A stretch of DNA of 17,644 nucleotides from an uncultured bacterium (lineage in GTDB: Bacteria > Bacteroidota > Ignavibacteria > Kapaibacteriales > UBA2268). The stretch covers positions 1 to 17,644 of the forward strand of contig CALLXS010000090.1 of assembly GCA_937875295.1 (NCBI GenBank), written 5' to 3'. The position numbers were made by a program, and so were the translations under genes. Below are positions 6,479 through 14,731 of this stretch, piece after piece (position 1 is the stretch's first letter; each line of letters begins with the position of its first letter). Below the pieces are notes generated by a model that saw nothing but the letters and a program-made list of their open reading frames with translations, did no database searches and was not told the DNA's origin.

Positions 6479-9400
6479 TTATTTTTTACTACAATCTACA
6501 TCTATATTATGCTTTTTAATCAAATTCGGGAAATATGATAATGTTTCATTCATTTTTTCAATATCATAATTTTTAATTAAATTATCGAGAATATCAGCAT
6601 AAAATCTTAAAGTGCTTAGGTTATTTTGAATTGAGAACTCTTGCAAATCATATGAAAATTTCTTTATGTCGCCCAAAATTCTTGAAACAGCAATTATATT
6701 CCATTGTTCGTATAGATCAATAATTTCATTTTCGTGTGTTTTTGCCAAATTAATATCTTTTTCAGGTACTGAAATATATTGAATTTTAAGTTCATCCATT
6801 GAAAGAATATTATGCTCAGCTTCTGCTATTACCTCATAATCTAAGAATTTTTTTAATGTATCAAATAATTCTTCTTTGCTAAATGGTTTATCGAGAAAAT
6901 CATCAAAAATCTCTTTATTGCAGAGATTTTCATCATAGCTTGCAGCACTAAGCAAAATAATTTTAGCATTTGGATTAATTTCATTTTTAATTATTTTTGC
7001 CGCAGTATCGCCATTCATATCCTCCATACTGTAATCCATCAGTACTAAATCAATATTTTCTTTTTTAAAGATTTCAATTGCTTCAGTCCCACTAATTGCA
7101 TTGAATATTTTGATTGGTTGATTACGCAACAAACTCTTTACTAAAGTTATATTAACTATTATATCATCGCAGACAATAACTGATGCAGGCTTAAATGTAA
7201 CATTATCAGCAAAATTATCACCATATTCACCATTAAAGAGCGGAGTAGTGCTATCGAATATTTTTACATCTTTTAATGTTATTTCAAAATTAGTACCTAT
7301 TTGGACTTTACTAGTTACTTTGATCTCTCCATTCATAATATCTACTAATTTTTTAACTAATGTAAGACCAATACCGGAGCCTCGATATTTTCTTTTATCA
7401 TCACTATTGACTTGATAAAATGGATTAAAAATATCATCTAGCTTTTCTTGCGGGATACCTATCCCAGTATCAGAAATTGAAATTACTAAATCTATAGTAT
7501 TTTCTGCTTTGTTTGAATTAATCACTTTGAATTTGACTTCAATTTCTCCTACAGAAGTAAATTTTATAGCATTACCAATTATATTGATTAAAATTTGTCT
7601 AAGCCTAACTTCATCTACAAATATTGCTCTTGGTAATTTTTCATCTAAACTAATTTTATAATCGACAAGTGAAGGATTTATTTTATCCAAGAACATTTGA
7701 TAAATTCCTTGTATAAATTTATCAATATAAATTGGTTTATGAACTTTCCGATTATCAATTGAGTCATACCTTGATATTTCTAAAATATCATTAATTAATA
7801 ATAATAAATTTTTTCCGGAATTAATTATTGATAGTAGGAATTTATTTTGTTTCGGAGTGAGCTTTTCTTCATATAAAATATCAGCATATCCGATAATAGA
7901 ATTAAGTGGAGTACGGATTTCGTGGCTAATATTTGCGATAAATTCGCTTTTAATATTAGCAGCTTTTTCCATTAAAATTCTAGTTTCTTCTAATTCTTTT
8001 ACATATATCTCTAATTTTTTTGCTTGTTCGTCAGAGATGGAGATTGCTTTTTCTAATTTATAATTTGTCAATTTTAGCTTTTCTTCATATTCAGCTCTTT
8101 CTGTTATATCTCTCAAGGTCCACATTCTGCCTATAATTTCGTCACCTTGCTCAAATGGCATCGCATTTAGTTCATATACTTTATTATTTACAAAATTAAG
8201 TGATGTCTGTACCTTGGAATCTCTTTTTGAGAGAATTTCTTCAATTATATCCCCATATTTAATAATGTCAATTACAGAAGTTTCAAGCAAATTGAAAATA
8301 TCATCTTCTTTTAAGTTATAAATACTTTCAAAGGATAAATCAGTTAATTTTAAGAACTTATTATTTTTCATAATAATATTACCATCTCTATCAAATACAA
8401 TTATGCCTTCTTGAGTTGTATCATTAATAGTTTCAAGTAAATTATTAGTTTGATAGATTTTGTTCTGTAAATTTAGCTTATCAGTTACGTCTTCAATCAT
8501 CACAATCAAATTTGTTATTTCATTTTCATCATTCATTATTGATGAAATAGAAACTGATTCCCAAATATCAATGTTTGAATAACTTTTCTTTTTTAAAATT
8601 CCTTCCCAAGTTTTCCCATTTGACACCGTACTAAGCATTTCAAGCCATAGTTCATCTTGAATATAACCATTTCCTAATTTAGTAAAGCTCCTACCTAATA
8701 CTTGATCAGCTTGCAATCCACTTGAACTTAAATATTTTGGATTCACAAATTCAATATTACCATTTTTATCAGTTATAAGGATAGAAATTGGACTAAATTC
8801 CACTACACTTGCAAGCTTAAGAATTTCTTCTTGTTGTTTCTTTTCATTTGTAATATTAATACTTATAGTTACAACTTTAAACGCATCTTCTGCATATAGA
8901 GGCACAATCACACTATTGTACCATAAAATATCATTATTTAATGGTAATTTTAATATTCCTTTCCATATCTCGCCTTTTTTAATTGTCGTTAATATTTCTT
9001 GAAGTACATCTTTAGGAAACAAAGTAAAAGAAGGTTGCATTAACCTTGATAAAGTGTAATCTTTTGCCTTTTCATGAAAATCTTTTTTATTATTATAAAT
9101 GATTTCTCCGGCTTCATTTCTAATATCAATATTTGCAAATTCATCGAATGCTCTTAATTGTAAGTCAATAATATCTTGTTTTTCTTTGATATCTTTTTTG
9201 TTTAATTCATTTTGAGTTACATCAAAAGTAATATATACTTTAAAATCTTGAAGATCATTATATTCCATCTTTTGACTACTTACTTCGAAGTATTTATTCA
9301 TTTTTGATAAATAATAAACATATCTACCATCTACATGTTCTTCGCTTTCGCTTGAGCCATAAATAATATCCTCAGGTTTAAATAATAATTCTATATTTGT

Positions 9401-9997
9401 GTTAATTATTCCTTCCCCAAAATTACTTGTAGCTGCTTTATTACAAAATATAATATCATCATTTGAATTGCAAATTAAAATATTATATTTTAATTCATCA
9501 ATTAATAATGGCAAGCTAATTCCACTATAAGGGTTAGTAGTAATATGCTGAAGTTTTGTTAAATATTTTAAAACTAAAGAAGAAAAATTTAAATTAATTG
9601 ATGCATAATTTTTTATAAAAAAATTATAACTTTTAGCTTCTAATTCAAAAAATACTAAAAATATCATTTTGTCTTGAACTGTTTTGTTCATAACAATTTT
9701 ATTTGTTTTTTTTGATTTTTTCTTAAAAAGAGAAAAAATCTCTTCATGAGATAAATTTTCATTTCGAAATTGTTCTATAATACTTTTTTCTAAATTTGTT
9801 TCCGGTAGTATTATCTGATTATTCTCAATATAAATCCTCTTTAAATTTTGATCATTTTCTGGATTTATTAAAAAAAAGTATAAATTTCCAATTTTCACAT
9901 ATTCAGACATTTCTATAATACATTGCAATATAGAAGAATACGAAAAATCATCTTTTTCTATGTATTTATTAGTTATTTCTGTTATTTTATTTATCAT
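6479..9997 (-). CDS. Hybrid sensor histidine kinase with four PAS domains and receiver
   Basis: This 1172-residue protein shows no convincing membrane segment, so it probably senses cytoplasmic signals. An N-terminal 1-160 region looks GAF-like at best. Four PAS-type units follow at roughly 165-262, 280-385, 393-507 and 520-636, then a coiled coil (about 636-684). The HisKA H-box is NISHEIRTPLNSIIGY with His692 as phosphoacceptor. The ATPase domain has the N-box (N809 in IIGNAIKF), G1 (SDTGIGIP, 842-849), F-box (IFNPFYQVN) and G2 (RGSGIGL). The receiver runs from about 938 to 1053, with D944/D945, phospho-acceptor D988 in LVLMDYS, S1017 and K1037 in DKPF. About 110 further residues form a helical tail without an evident HPt histidine. 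It starts 42 bp after the UPF0173 gene and precedes the STAS gene. No DNA-binding response regulator is nearby, so phosphate must leave by another protein. Confidence 0.95.
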   Translation of the reverse strand: MINKITEITNKYIEKDDFSYSSILQCIIEMSEYVKIGNLYFFLINPENDQNLKRIYIENNQIILPETNLEKSIIEQFRNENLSHEEIFSLFKKKSKKTNKIVMNKTVQDKMIFLVFFELEAKSYNFFIKNYASINLNFSSLVLKYLTKLQHITTNPYSGISLPLLIDELKYNILICNSNDDIIFCNKAATSNFGEGIINTNIELLFKPEDIIYGSSESEEHVDGRYVYYLSKMNKYFEVSSQKMEYNDLQDFKVYITFDVTQNELNKKDIKEKQDIIDLQLRAFDEFANIDIRNEAGEIIYNNKKDFHEKAKDYTLSRLMQPSFTLFPKDVLQEILTTIKKGEIWKGILKLPLNNDILWYNSVIVPLYAEDAFKVVTISINITNEKKQQEEILKLASVVEFSPISILITDKNGNIEFVNPKYLSSSGLQADQVLGRSFTKLGNGYIQDELWLEMLSTVSNGKTWEGILKKKSYSNIDIWESVSISSIMNDENEITNLIVMIEDVTDKLNLQNKIYQTNNLLETINDTTQEGIIVFDRDGNIIMKNNKFLKLTDLSFESIYNLKEDDIFNLLETSVIDIIKYGDIIEEILSKRDSKVQTSLNFVNNKVYELNAMPFEQGDEIIGRMWTLRDITERAEYEEKLKLTNYKLEKAISISDEQAKKLEIYVKELEETRILMEKAANIKSEFIANISHEIRTPLNSIIGYADILYEEKLTPKQNKFLLSIINSGKNLLLLINDILEISRYDSIDNRKVHKPIYIDKFIQGIYQMFLDKINPSLVDYKISLDEKLPRAIFVDEVRLRQILINIIGNAIKFTSVGEIEVKFKVINSNKAENTIDLVISISDTGIGIPQEKLDDIFNPFYQVNSDDKRKYRGSGIGLTLVKKLVDIMNGEIKVTSKVQIGTNFEITLKDVKIFDSTTPLFNGEYGDNFADNVTFKPASVIVCDDIIVNITLVKSLLRNQPIKIFNAISGTEAIEIFKKENIDLVLMDYSMEDMNGDTAAKIIKNEINPNAKIILLSAASYDENLCNKEIFDDFLDKPFSKEELFDTLKKFLDYEVIAEAEHNILSMDELKIQYISVPEKDINLAKTHENEIIDLYEQWNIIAVSRILGDIKKFSYDLQEFSIQNNLSTLRFYADILDNLIKNYDIEKMNETLSYFPNLIKKHNIDVDCSKK

Positions 9998-10039
9998 TTC
10001 TAAATCTTTAATTAATATTATTTTAAACCTAATTTTGGT

Positions 10040-10720
10040 TTACATTAGCTGAATTTCTTCATCAATATTCATTATTTTGCAATCTATCCCAATTGCATTT
10101 ACTTTATCTTTGAATTCATTACCATCTTGAGTAATTATCGGATATGTATTATAATGTGATGGTATAGCCAATTTTGGATTTACAAATTGAACTGCTTTTA
10201 CAGCGTCATCAATGCCCATAGTGAAATAATCACCAATTGGTACTATCATTACATCGATTTTTTGCATTTCACCAATTAATTTCATATCATAAAATAAGCC
10301 AGTATCACCACAATGATATATATTTTTCCCAGCAATATTTACTATTACTCCTGCTGGATTCCCTAAATACATACCTTGATCGTCTGCAGAACTATGATGA
10401 GCGATTGTGAATTTAACTTTTCCAAATGGGAAATGATATGCTCCTCCTATATTCATATTATAAGCTTTTATGCCTCGAGCGGATAAATTGTTCGCTAATT
10501 CATTTATAGCTATGACTTCAGCATCATTTTGCTTTACAAGTGAAAGAGTATCACCAAAATGATCACTATGACCATGAGTCAAAATAATATATTTTGATTT
10601 GATTTCTTCGACTTTTGTTTTAGCTACCGGATTCCCTGTAATAAATGGATCGATAATTATATCGTTTTGCCCATCTTTAAATTGGAACGCTGAATGCCCT
10701 ATGTATTTAATTTTTAACAT
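10040..10720 (-). CDS. UPF0173 metal-dependent hydrolase (metallo-beta-lactamase fold)
   Basis: This 226-residue protein starts MLKIKYIGHSAFQF, the standard N-terminus of the UPF0173/YtkL family. A TTG 12 bp upstream would add four residues, but the ATG at 10720 fits the family better. The metal-binding motif is THGHSDHFGD (H49, H51, D53, H54). Further expected ligands are His108/His109 (IAHHSS), D139 in CGDTG and H189 in PSHYNTYP. These enzymes are predicted hydrolases with two metal ions; the physiological substrate is not established. The gene is first in a minus-strand run, with the hybrid kinase 42 bp downstream. It is divergent from smpB across a 144-bp AT-rich gap that must contain both promoters, although I could not identify them with confidence. 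Confidence 0.92.
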   Translation of the reverse strand: MLKIKYIGHSAFQFKDGQNDIIIDPFITGNPVAKTKVEEIKSKYIILTHGHSDHFGDTLSLVKQNDAEVIAINELANNLSARGIKAYNMNIGGAYHFPFGKVKFTIAHHSSADDQGMYLGNPAGVIVNIAGKNIYHCGDTGLFYDMKLIGEMQKIDVMIVPIGDYFTMGIDDAVKAVQFVNPKLAIPSHYNTYPIITQDGNEFKDKVNAIGIDCKIMNIDEEIQLM

Positions 10721-10864
10721 AATACACCACAAAAAATAATTACAATAATAGAAAATAAACGGTTTAGTAATGTAAATAATTTAAAATATTCAAATATTTA
10801 TTAATATTTTTTCTATTTCATCGTTATATTAAGTGTTATTGCCTTTTATTAATTCTTTTACATA

Positions 10865-11344
10865 ATGAAAAGTTCAGCGCAATTTGAAAGAACTGAGAAA
10901 CTAATAGCTAAAAATAGAAAAGCAAGATTTGACTATGAAATTGTCCAGACAATTGAAGCTGGGATAATTTTACAAGGGACGGAAGTAAAATCTCTTAGGA
11001 AAGGCAAAGCTAATTTGCAAGATGCTTATGCTGCTTTTACAAATAAAGATAATAATGAATTATACTTAATCAATTTGCATATTAGCCCTTATGATTTTGG
11101 AAACCGAGAAAATCATGATCCAAAAAGAAAACGTAAATTATTACTTAATTCAAGAGAATTAAGGAAACTCCGCACGTCAATTGCAGAAAAGGGTATTACC
11201 GTAGTCCCGCTTTCATTGTACTTCTCAGGTGCTTTTGTAAAAGTAGAGCTTGGGCTAGCTAAATCTAAAAGAAAATATGATAAAAGAGAAAGTACTAAAG
11301 AAAGAGAGCATGATAGAGAAATTCAAAGAAAATTTAGAATTTAG
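10865..11344 (+). CDS. smpB: SsrA-binding protein SmpB
   Basis: This 159-residue protein is SmpB, which binds tmRNA and brings it to stalled ribosomes for trans-translation. Family motifs are clear: IAKNRKARFDYEI (14-26), GTEVKSLRKGKANLQDAYA (38-56), and the basic tail KSKRKYDKRESTKEREHDREIQRKF (133-157), which inserts into the mRNA channel. Its length is normal. The start at 10865 has an AT-rich leader without a Shine-Dalgarno site. Its last 11 bases overlap the end of the convergent O-antigen ligase-like gene, leaving no room for a terminator between them. The gene is expected to be single copy and conserved, and it is a useful phylogenetic marker for this sequence. No tmRNA gene is visible in the window. 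Confidence 0.97.
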   Translation: MKSSAQFERTEKLIAKNRKARFDYEIVQTIEAGIILQGTEVKSLRKGKANLQDAYAAFTNKDNNELYLINLHISPYDFGNRENHDPKRKRKLLLNSRELRKLRTSIAEKGITVVPLSLYFSGAFVKVELGLAKSKRKYDKRESTKEREHDREIQRKFRI

Positions 11345-12755
11345 TATCGTCAGTAAATGACAACAATAATTCATTATTTAATATTGAGCAAGAAATAGCT
11401 ACTGTAATTATTGTCTCTAAAGAAACCAATTGTGCACTAATTATTGAATGTAAAATAATTATCATTAAGCCACAAAATGTTATAAATGCTATCTTCTTTT
11501 GTAACACATTCATATTTTTCGCAATTAAAAATATATATATACTTTTAACTAAAAAATATATTAAAAATCCTATCATACACAAAGTGGTAGGAATACCGAG
11601 CATATACCAAAAATGCAAAAAACTATTATGAGTAAATGTCTGATAAGTAGTATTGCTATTTTCTAAAATATTCTTAAAACTGAACTTCTTATTTATTCCA
11701 CTACCGGAAATTGGATAGTTATTTATCTCTCTATATACTCCTTCATATTCAAAAATTCTTGACCTTATGGATATATCGCTTTTACCTTGGGTGCTTGATA
11801 AGAATTTTTTATTTACTAATTTTAAATAAATATCAGCTTTGCTGATAGTATTTGGGAATGCTAACACTAAACCAATTAAAGATAAGAATGATACTAATAA
11901 AATTCTAAATCTTTGTTTTCTAGTTAATAATATCATCGATATGACTAATAAAGCAAATACTGTAAGCCATGTGGCACGAGCAAAACTAGTAATAACAGCA
12001 GCTGTAGAAAGAAGCATTGTAATTATTAAAAGAAGTTTTAATAATTTTGATTTTACATCAAATACAAAGCTTATGCTTACGAAAATCGCTAAAGCCATTA
12101 ATGTGAGATTAATTCTCAAGCTCGATTGTAATTGATATGCGAAAGTAGCTCTTATTGCATTATAAACTATATAATTTAAATGGTGAGTACTTATTGCAAT
12201 TATACAAATACAAAAAGCAAATAAGAAGTAATTTAAGTTTTCCTTTTTCTTTAAGAATTTCTTAACGGGGAAATAATATAAATATAGACATAATGTGAGA
12301 AATCCCCTAAGCCATTCGTAAAAATCAACACCATTTAAAAATGCAATTATAATATTTGTAAAAGTAAATAATGTAAAAAGTATTAAAAATAGATCTCCCC
12401 AATTTTCAACAATTTTTTCCCTTGCTATCAAATGGTATTTTATAAAATAAAATGCTAATCCACACAATAAATACGCATTAGCAAATAATTCGGTAACCTT
12501 CATTTCTTCATCTCGAGAAAGAAGCATAAATGGCAATACCATTAGCGAACTCACTACCCAAAAATCATTACTCTTAGCTGCATAATACAATAAAATTAAC
12601 AATATTGCTAATGCAGGAAAATACTCAGCATATTCAAATTTTGCAAATAAAAATCCTAATAATCCAATTACTAATGAAAATATTAATATTAGTAAAATAT
12701 TTGAATCCTTAGAAATAGATTCTATATTACTCTGTATGAAATTATTTTTATCCAA
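11334..12755 (-). CDS. O-antigen ligase/polymerase-like membrane protein (Wzy_C/WaaL family)
   Basis: This 473-residue protein is polytopic, with about ten or more hydrophobic segments. It has the Wzy_C/WaaL layout: TM segments, an Arg in SFARATWLTVF (about 257-267), then a large periplasmic loop from about 300 to 385 containing RSRIFEYEGVYREINNYPISGSGINKKF and THNSFLHFWYMLGIPT (His376). Arg260 and His376 fit the residues known to matter in O-antigen ligases. It would polymerise or transfer undecaprenyl-linked glycans on the periplasmic face. The start is a TTG. An in-frame TAA lies two codons upstream (12759-12761) and the next internal Met is residue 72, inside the membrane region, so a non-ATG start (TTG, or the ATT before it) is forced. 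It follows the Wzz gene by 53 bp and overlaps smpB by 11 bp at the 3' end. Confidence 0.86.
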   Translation of the reverse strand: MDKNNFIQSNIESISKDSNILLILIFSLVIGLLGFLFAKFEYAEYFPALAILLILLYYAAKSNDFWVVSSLMVLPFMLLSRDEEMKVTELFANAYLLCGLAFYFIKYHLIAREKIVENWGDLFLILFTLFTFTNIIIAFLNGVDFYEWLRGFLTLCLYLYYFPVKKFLKKKENLNYFLFAFCICIIAISTHHLNYIVYNAIRATFAYQLQSSLRINLTLMALAIFVSISFVFDVKSKLLKLLLIITMLLSTAAVITSFARATWLTVFALLVISMILLTRKQRFRILLVSFLSLIGLVLAFPNTISKADIYLKLVNKKFLSSTQGKSDISIRSRIFEYEGVYREINNYPISGSGINKKFSFKNILENSNTTYQTFTHNSFLHFWYMLGIPTTLCMIGFLIYFLVKSIYIFLIAKNMNVLQKKIAFITFCGLMIIILHSIISAQLVSLETIITVAISCSILNNELLLSFTDDTKF

Positions 12756-12808
12756 AATTTATATCTTTATTTGAATTTGCTTATTTTAATTAAATTAAGA
12801 GCAATTAA

Positions 12809-13996
12809 TTATTTATTTAGTTCTGCTTTAAATAATTTATATCTAAAAATTCCTATCACTACTAATATGGATAAAAGGAATGCTCCCAGAGTTATACCAG
12901 CAACAATTAGACTGCGCTTTGGCTTTGTTTTTTTATCTGGAGTAATTGGAGGATCAATGATAGTAAGAGTAGAAATATTTCTGCTTTCGTTTATTTTTGC
13001 TTCTTCAAGCATTGGTTGCAAGTATAATTTTAATTTTGTTAAGGCTTCGAATTCCGCAGACTTTTTCAAGAAATTAATTCCTTTTTCACCGGCAGTACTT
13101 TTAGTAAAATTCCCTACAAATCCCGGTTTATTTTCTGCATCTTTTAAATTTGATTTTAATTTATTCAAAATATTCAATTGATTTAGAGTATTTTGGTCGT
13201 TTTCTCCATATTTATTTTTTATAGTTTCATACATTAATTCTTGAGTGTAGATCTCATATTTCATATTACTGATTGCTTCTATAAAAGCTTTGCTTTGAGC
13301 TTCAGGAGAAATAATTCCTGTAGCTTTAGAATAATTTGCTAGATCTATTGAAGTCTCATTTAGAAGTGAATCTAAATTTTTAAGTCTTAATTCTAAATAT
13401 TTTCTATTGAAGTTAGTTTCATCTTGGTACACTCTTTGAGCTAAATTATTTGCCATTGTGATAAAGTCCATCACCATTTTTGCCACTCGCGTAGAATCTT
13501 TATCAATAATTGAAATAACATAATTTCCTTCATCTAACTGTGCAACAGATAAATTTTTACTAAATTCTTTTCGCACATCTGAAAATACTATTTCATTGTC
13601 AGTATCATCTGGGAAATATGCTTCTTTTAGGTTATATTTTATTATCATACTATCTAATAATACCCTACTTTCGAGTATTACTAAAAAACTATATTGGTCA
13701 CCTCCAGATTTTCCTCCTGTTAATTTTGATAATCCTAATTCTTTCAAAGAGCTTGATACTCCGCCAAGCATTGCATCTAAAGAGGAACCTGACGATTTTG
13801 GTGGTACTGCGTTTACACTAGCACCATACCAATTAGGCAACAATAATGCATAAATCACTGATGCTATTGCAGCAATAATTGTAATTATAGCAATTTGATA
13901 TTTTTTCTTTAATACATATTTTAAGACTAATTTCCCCGAAAATCCATCTTTATCTGGATAATCATTATTTGTTGTAATGATATTGTCTTCGTTCAT
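12809..13996 (-). CDS. Wzz-type polysaccharide chain-length determinant
   Basis: This 395-residue protein has the polysaccharide co-polymerase layout: a short cytoplasmic N-terminus, TM1 at about 34-53, a long periplasmic region with helical coiled-coil-prone stretches (about 190-340), and TM2 at about 362-383. Just before TM2 is DPPITPDKKTKPKRS (348-362), the proline-rich motif typical of Wzz proteins. There is no C-terminal kinase domain, so it is a Wzz/PCP rather than a BY-kinase. It sets the chain length of a surface glycan by acting with a Wzy polymerase, and the likely partner is the next gene, 53 bp downstream. The region 68-100 is Gly/Ser/Lys-rich. Two direct repeats and a TATTTTTG box lie upstream of the start and may control it. 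Confidence 0.88.
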   Translation of the reverse strand: MNEDNIITTNNDYPDKDGFSGKLVLKYVLKKKYQIAIITIIAAIASVIYALLLPNWYGASVNAVPPKSSGSSLDAMLGGVSSSLKELGLSKLTGGKSGGDQYSFLVILESRVLLDSMIIKYNLKEAYFPDDTDNEIVFSDVRKEFSKNLSVAQLDEGNYVISIIDKDSTRVAKMVMDFITMANNLAQRVYQDETNFNRKYLELRLKNLDSLLNETSIDLANYSKATGIISPEAQSKAFIEAISNMKYEIYTQELMYETIKNKYGENDQNTLNQLNILNKLKSNLKDAENKPGFVGNFTKSTAGEKGINFLKKSAEFEALTKLKLYLQPMLEEAKINESRNISTLTIIDPPITPDKKTKPKRSLIVAGITLGAFLLSILVVIGIFRYKLFKAELNK

Positions 13997-14022
13997 ATTT
14001 GATAATATAAAATTAAAAATAA

Positions 14023-14042
14023 TTTTAGCTACTTTTTAGCTA
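14023..14042. repeat. Two 9-bp direct repeats upstream of the Wzz gene
   Basis: TTTTAGCTA occurs at 14023-14031 and 14034-14042, an 11-bp offset, close to one helical turn. The pair lies 27-46 bp upstream of the Wzz start codon. This could be a tandem operator; it may also be chance in AT-rich DNA. Confidence 0.35.
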
Positions 14043-14061
14043 TTTTTCTAAAAAAACAATA

Positions 14062-14069
14062 CAAAAATA
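14062..14069 (-). promoter_or_regulatory. Candidate Bacteroidota-type -7 box (TATTTTTG) for the Wzz gene
   Basis: On the minus strand the sequence reads TATTTTTG, a full match to the TAnnTTTG element of Bacteroidota promoters, 66 bp upstream of the Wzz start. I find no convincing TTTG -33 element at the usual distance, so the call is tentative. It would place the TTTTAGCTA repeats in the untranslated leader. Confidence 0.3.
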
Positions 14070-14191
14070 CATAAAAAAATAGAATATTTGTACTTTATAT
14101 AGACTTATATTATTATAATTTAAAAAATATTAAAGTATTTAAAATATCTACCGATATTATTTTTACAGAATTAAAATATAATTTATATTTA

Positions 14192-14419
14192 ATGGAAAAT
14201 TTAACAATAAATAATATATTAGCCACTAAGCAGTCAAGCAAGGCTATGGGTGGCGTCCAAGCTCAAATGTCAATGAATGTGCTTAAAAATATTATTGGTC
14301 CTGAAGGGCTACCAGATAAATTGCTTAATTTAATCAATACATCAGCAAATTCTGTCCAATCAATTCAAGCACAAGCTCAATCGCAATTAAAAAGCGGACA
14401 TATTGATATTAAAGTATAA
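14192..14419 (+). CDS. Small protein of 75 residues, weakly YjfB-like
   Basis: This 75-residue protein has no membrane segment or signal. It is rich in Gln, Ser, Asn and Ala, with an amphipathic helix around VQAQMSMNVLKNII (23-36). Its C-terminus is GHIDIKV. The arrangement of a small helical protein ending in a G-x-IDVKV-like tail recalls the YjfB 'putative motility protein' family, but the match is from memory and weak. It is the only plus-strand gene in this stretch and has its own strong terminator 58 bp after the stop, so it is a monocistronic unit. It is divergent from the Wzz gene across 195 bp. If not YjfB-like, it is simply an unknown small protein; the isolated unit with terminator argues that it is real. 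Confidence 0.65.
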   Translation: MENLTINNILATKQSSKAMGGVQAQMSMNVLKNIIGPEGLPDKLLNLINTSANSVQSIQAQAQSQLKSGHIDIKV

Positions 14420-14477
14420 AAGAAGTATTCAAAAGATTCATAATTTTTTTCATATAAAGTTGTTTATTAAATGTGTG

Positions 14478-14509
14478 GGACTTACATTAAAATGTGAGTC
14501 CTTTTTTTT
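14478..14509 (+). terminator. Rho-independent terminator of the 75-aa gene
   Basis: A 10-bp stem (GGACTTACAT pairing with ATGTGAGTCC, one G-U pair) with a TAAA loop is followed by eight T residues. It lies 58 bp after the stop at 14419 and is oriented to end plus-strand transcription. Confidence 0.9.
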
Positions 14510-14635
14510 ATAATTATTTAAATTATTGATTTTTATATAAAAAAAGATTTTTGTAATTTTTGAAATTGTGTTTAAAAACATAATTAATTCATCACACAAT
14601 TTGAATTTTTAAATCTTATAATTATTCATAAATAT

Positions 14636-14643
14636 TATCTTTG
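14636..14643 (+). promoter_or_regulatory. Candidate -7 box (TATCTTTG)
   Basis: The sequence matches TAnnTTTG fully. No TTTG is found at the usual -33 spacing (the closest, 14600-14603, is too far). A transcript from here would start near 14650, just ahead of a 16-codon frame. This is tentative. Confidence 0.22.
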
Positions 14644-14731
14644 TGGAATAAAAAATAATGAATGATGATAATTTTATAGAATTTAATAAATCATCACAGA
14701 AAAATTAATTTTCACATATTACTTTATTTTA

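Larger units (their letters stand above)
14420..14731. other. 312-bp intergenic region after the 75-aa gene
   Basis: This gap separates the 75-aa plus-strand gene from the convergent ugd gene. It contains the terminator at 14478-14509. Further right there is a perfect TAnnTTTG match (TATCTTTG, 14636-14643) followed by a 16-codon ATG frame at 14658-14708. I see no RNA gene of known type. The stretch 14510-14635 shows nothing I can name. Confidence 0.5.

Noticed and set aside
7857..8063. A plus-strand 68-codon frame.
   Set aside because: Antisense shadow of the histidine kinase at the H-box region.
10721..10732. Upstream TTG start for the UPF0173 gene (adds MWCI).
   Set aside because: The family begins at MLKIKYIGHS; the ATG at 10720 is the natural start.
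11839..12135. A plus-strand 98-codon frame.
   Set aside because: Antisense shadow of the O-antigen ligase-like gene with no supporting features.
12771..13181. A plus-strand 136-codon frame, hydrophobic in part.
   Set aside because: Mostly antisense to the Wzz gene, whose proline motif and TM layout are clear on the minus strand.
13596..13853. Two overlapping plus-strand frames of 67 and 85 codons.
   Set aside because: Both are antisense to the Wzz N-terminal half and lack any family feature.
14658..14708. A 16-codon frame, MNDDNFIEFNKSSQKN.
   Set aside because: Too short to call as a gene without conservation; kept only as part of a low-interest intergenic finding.
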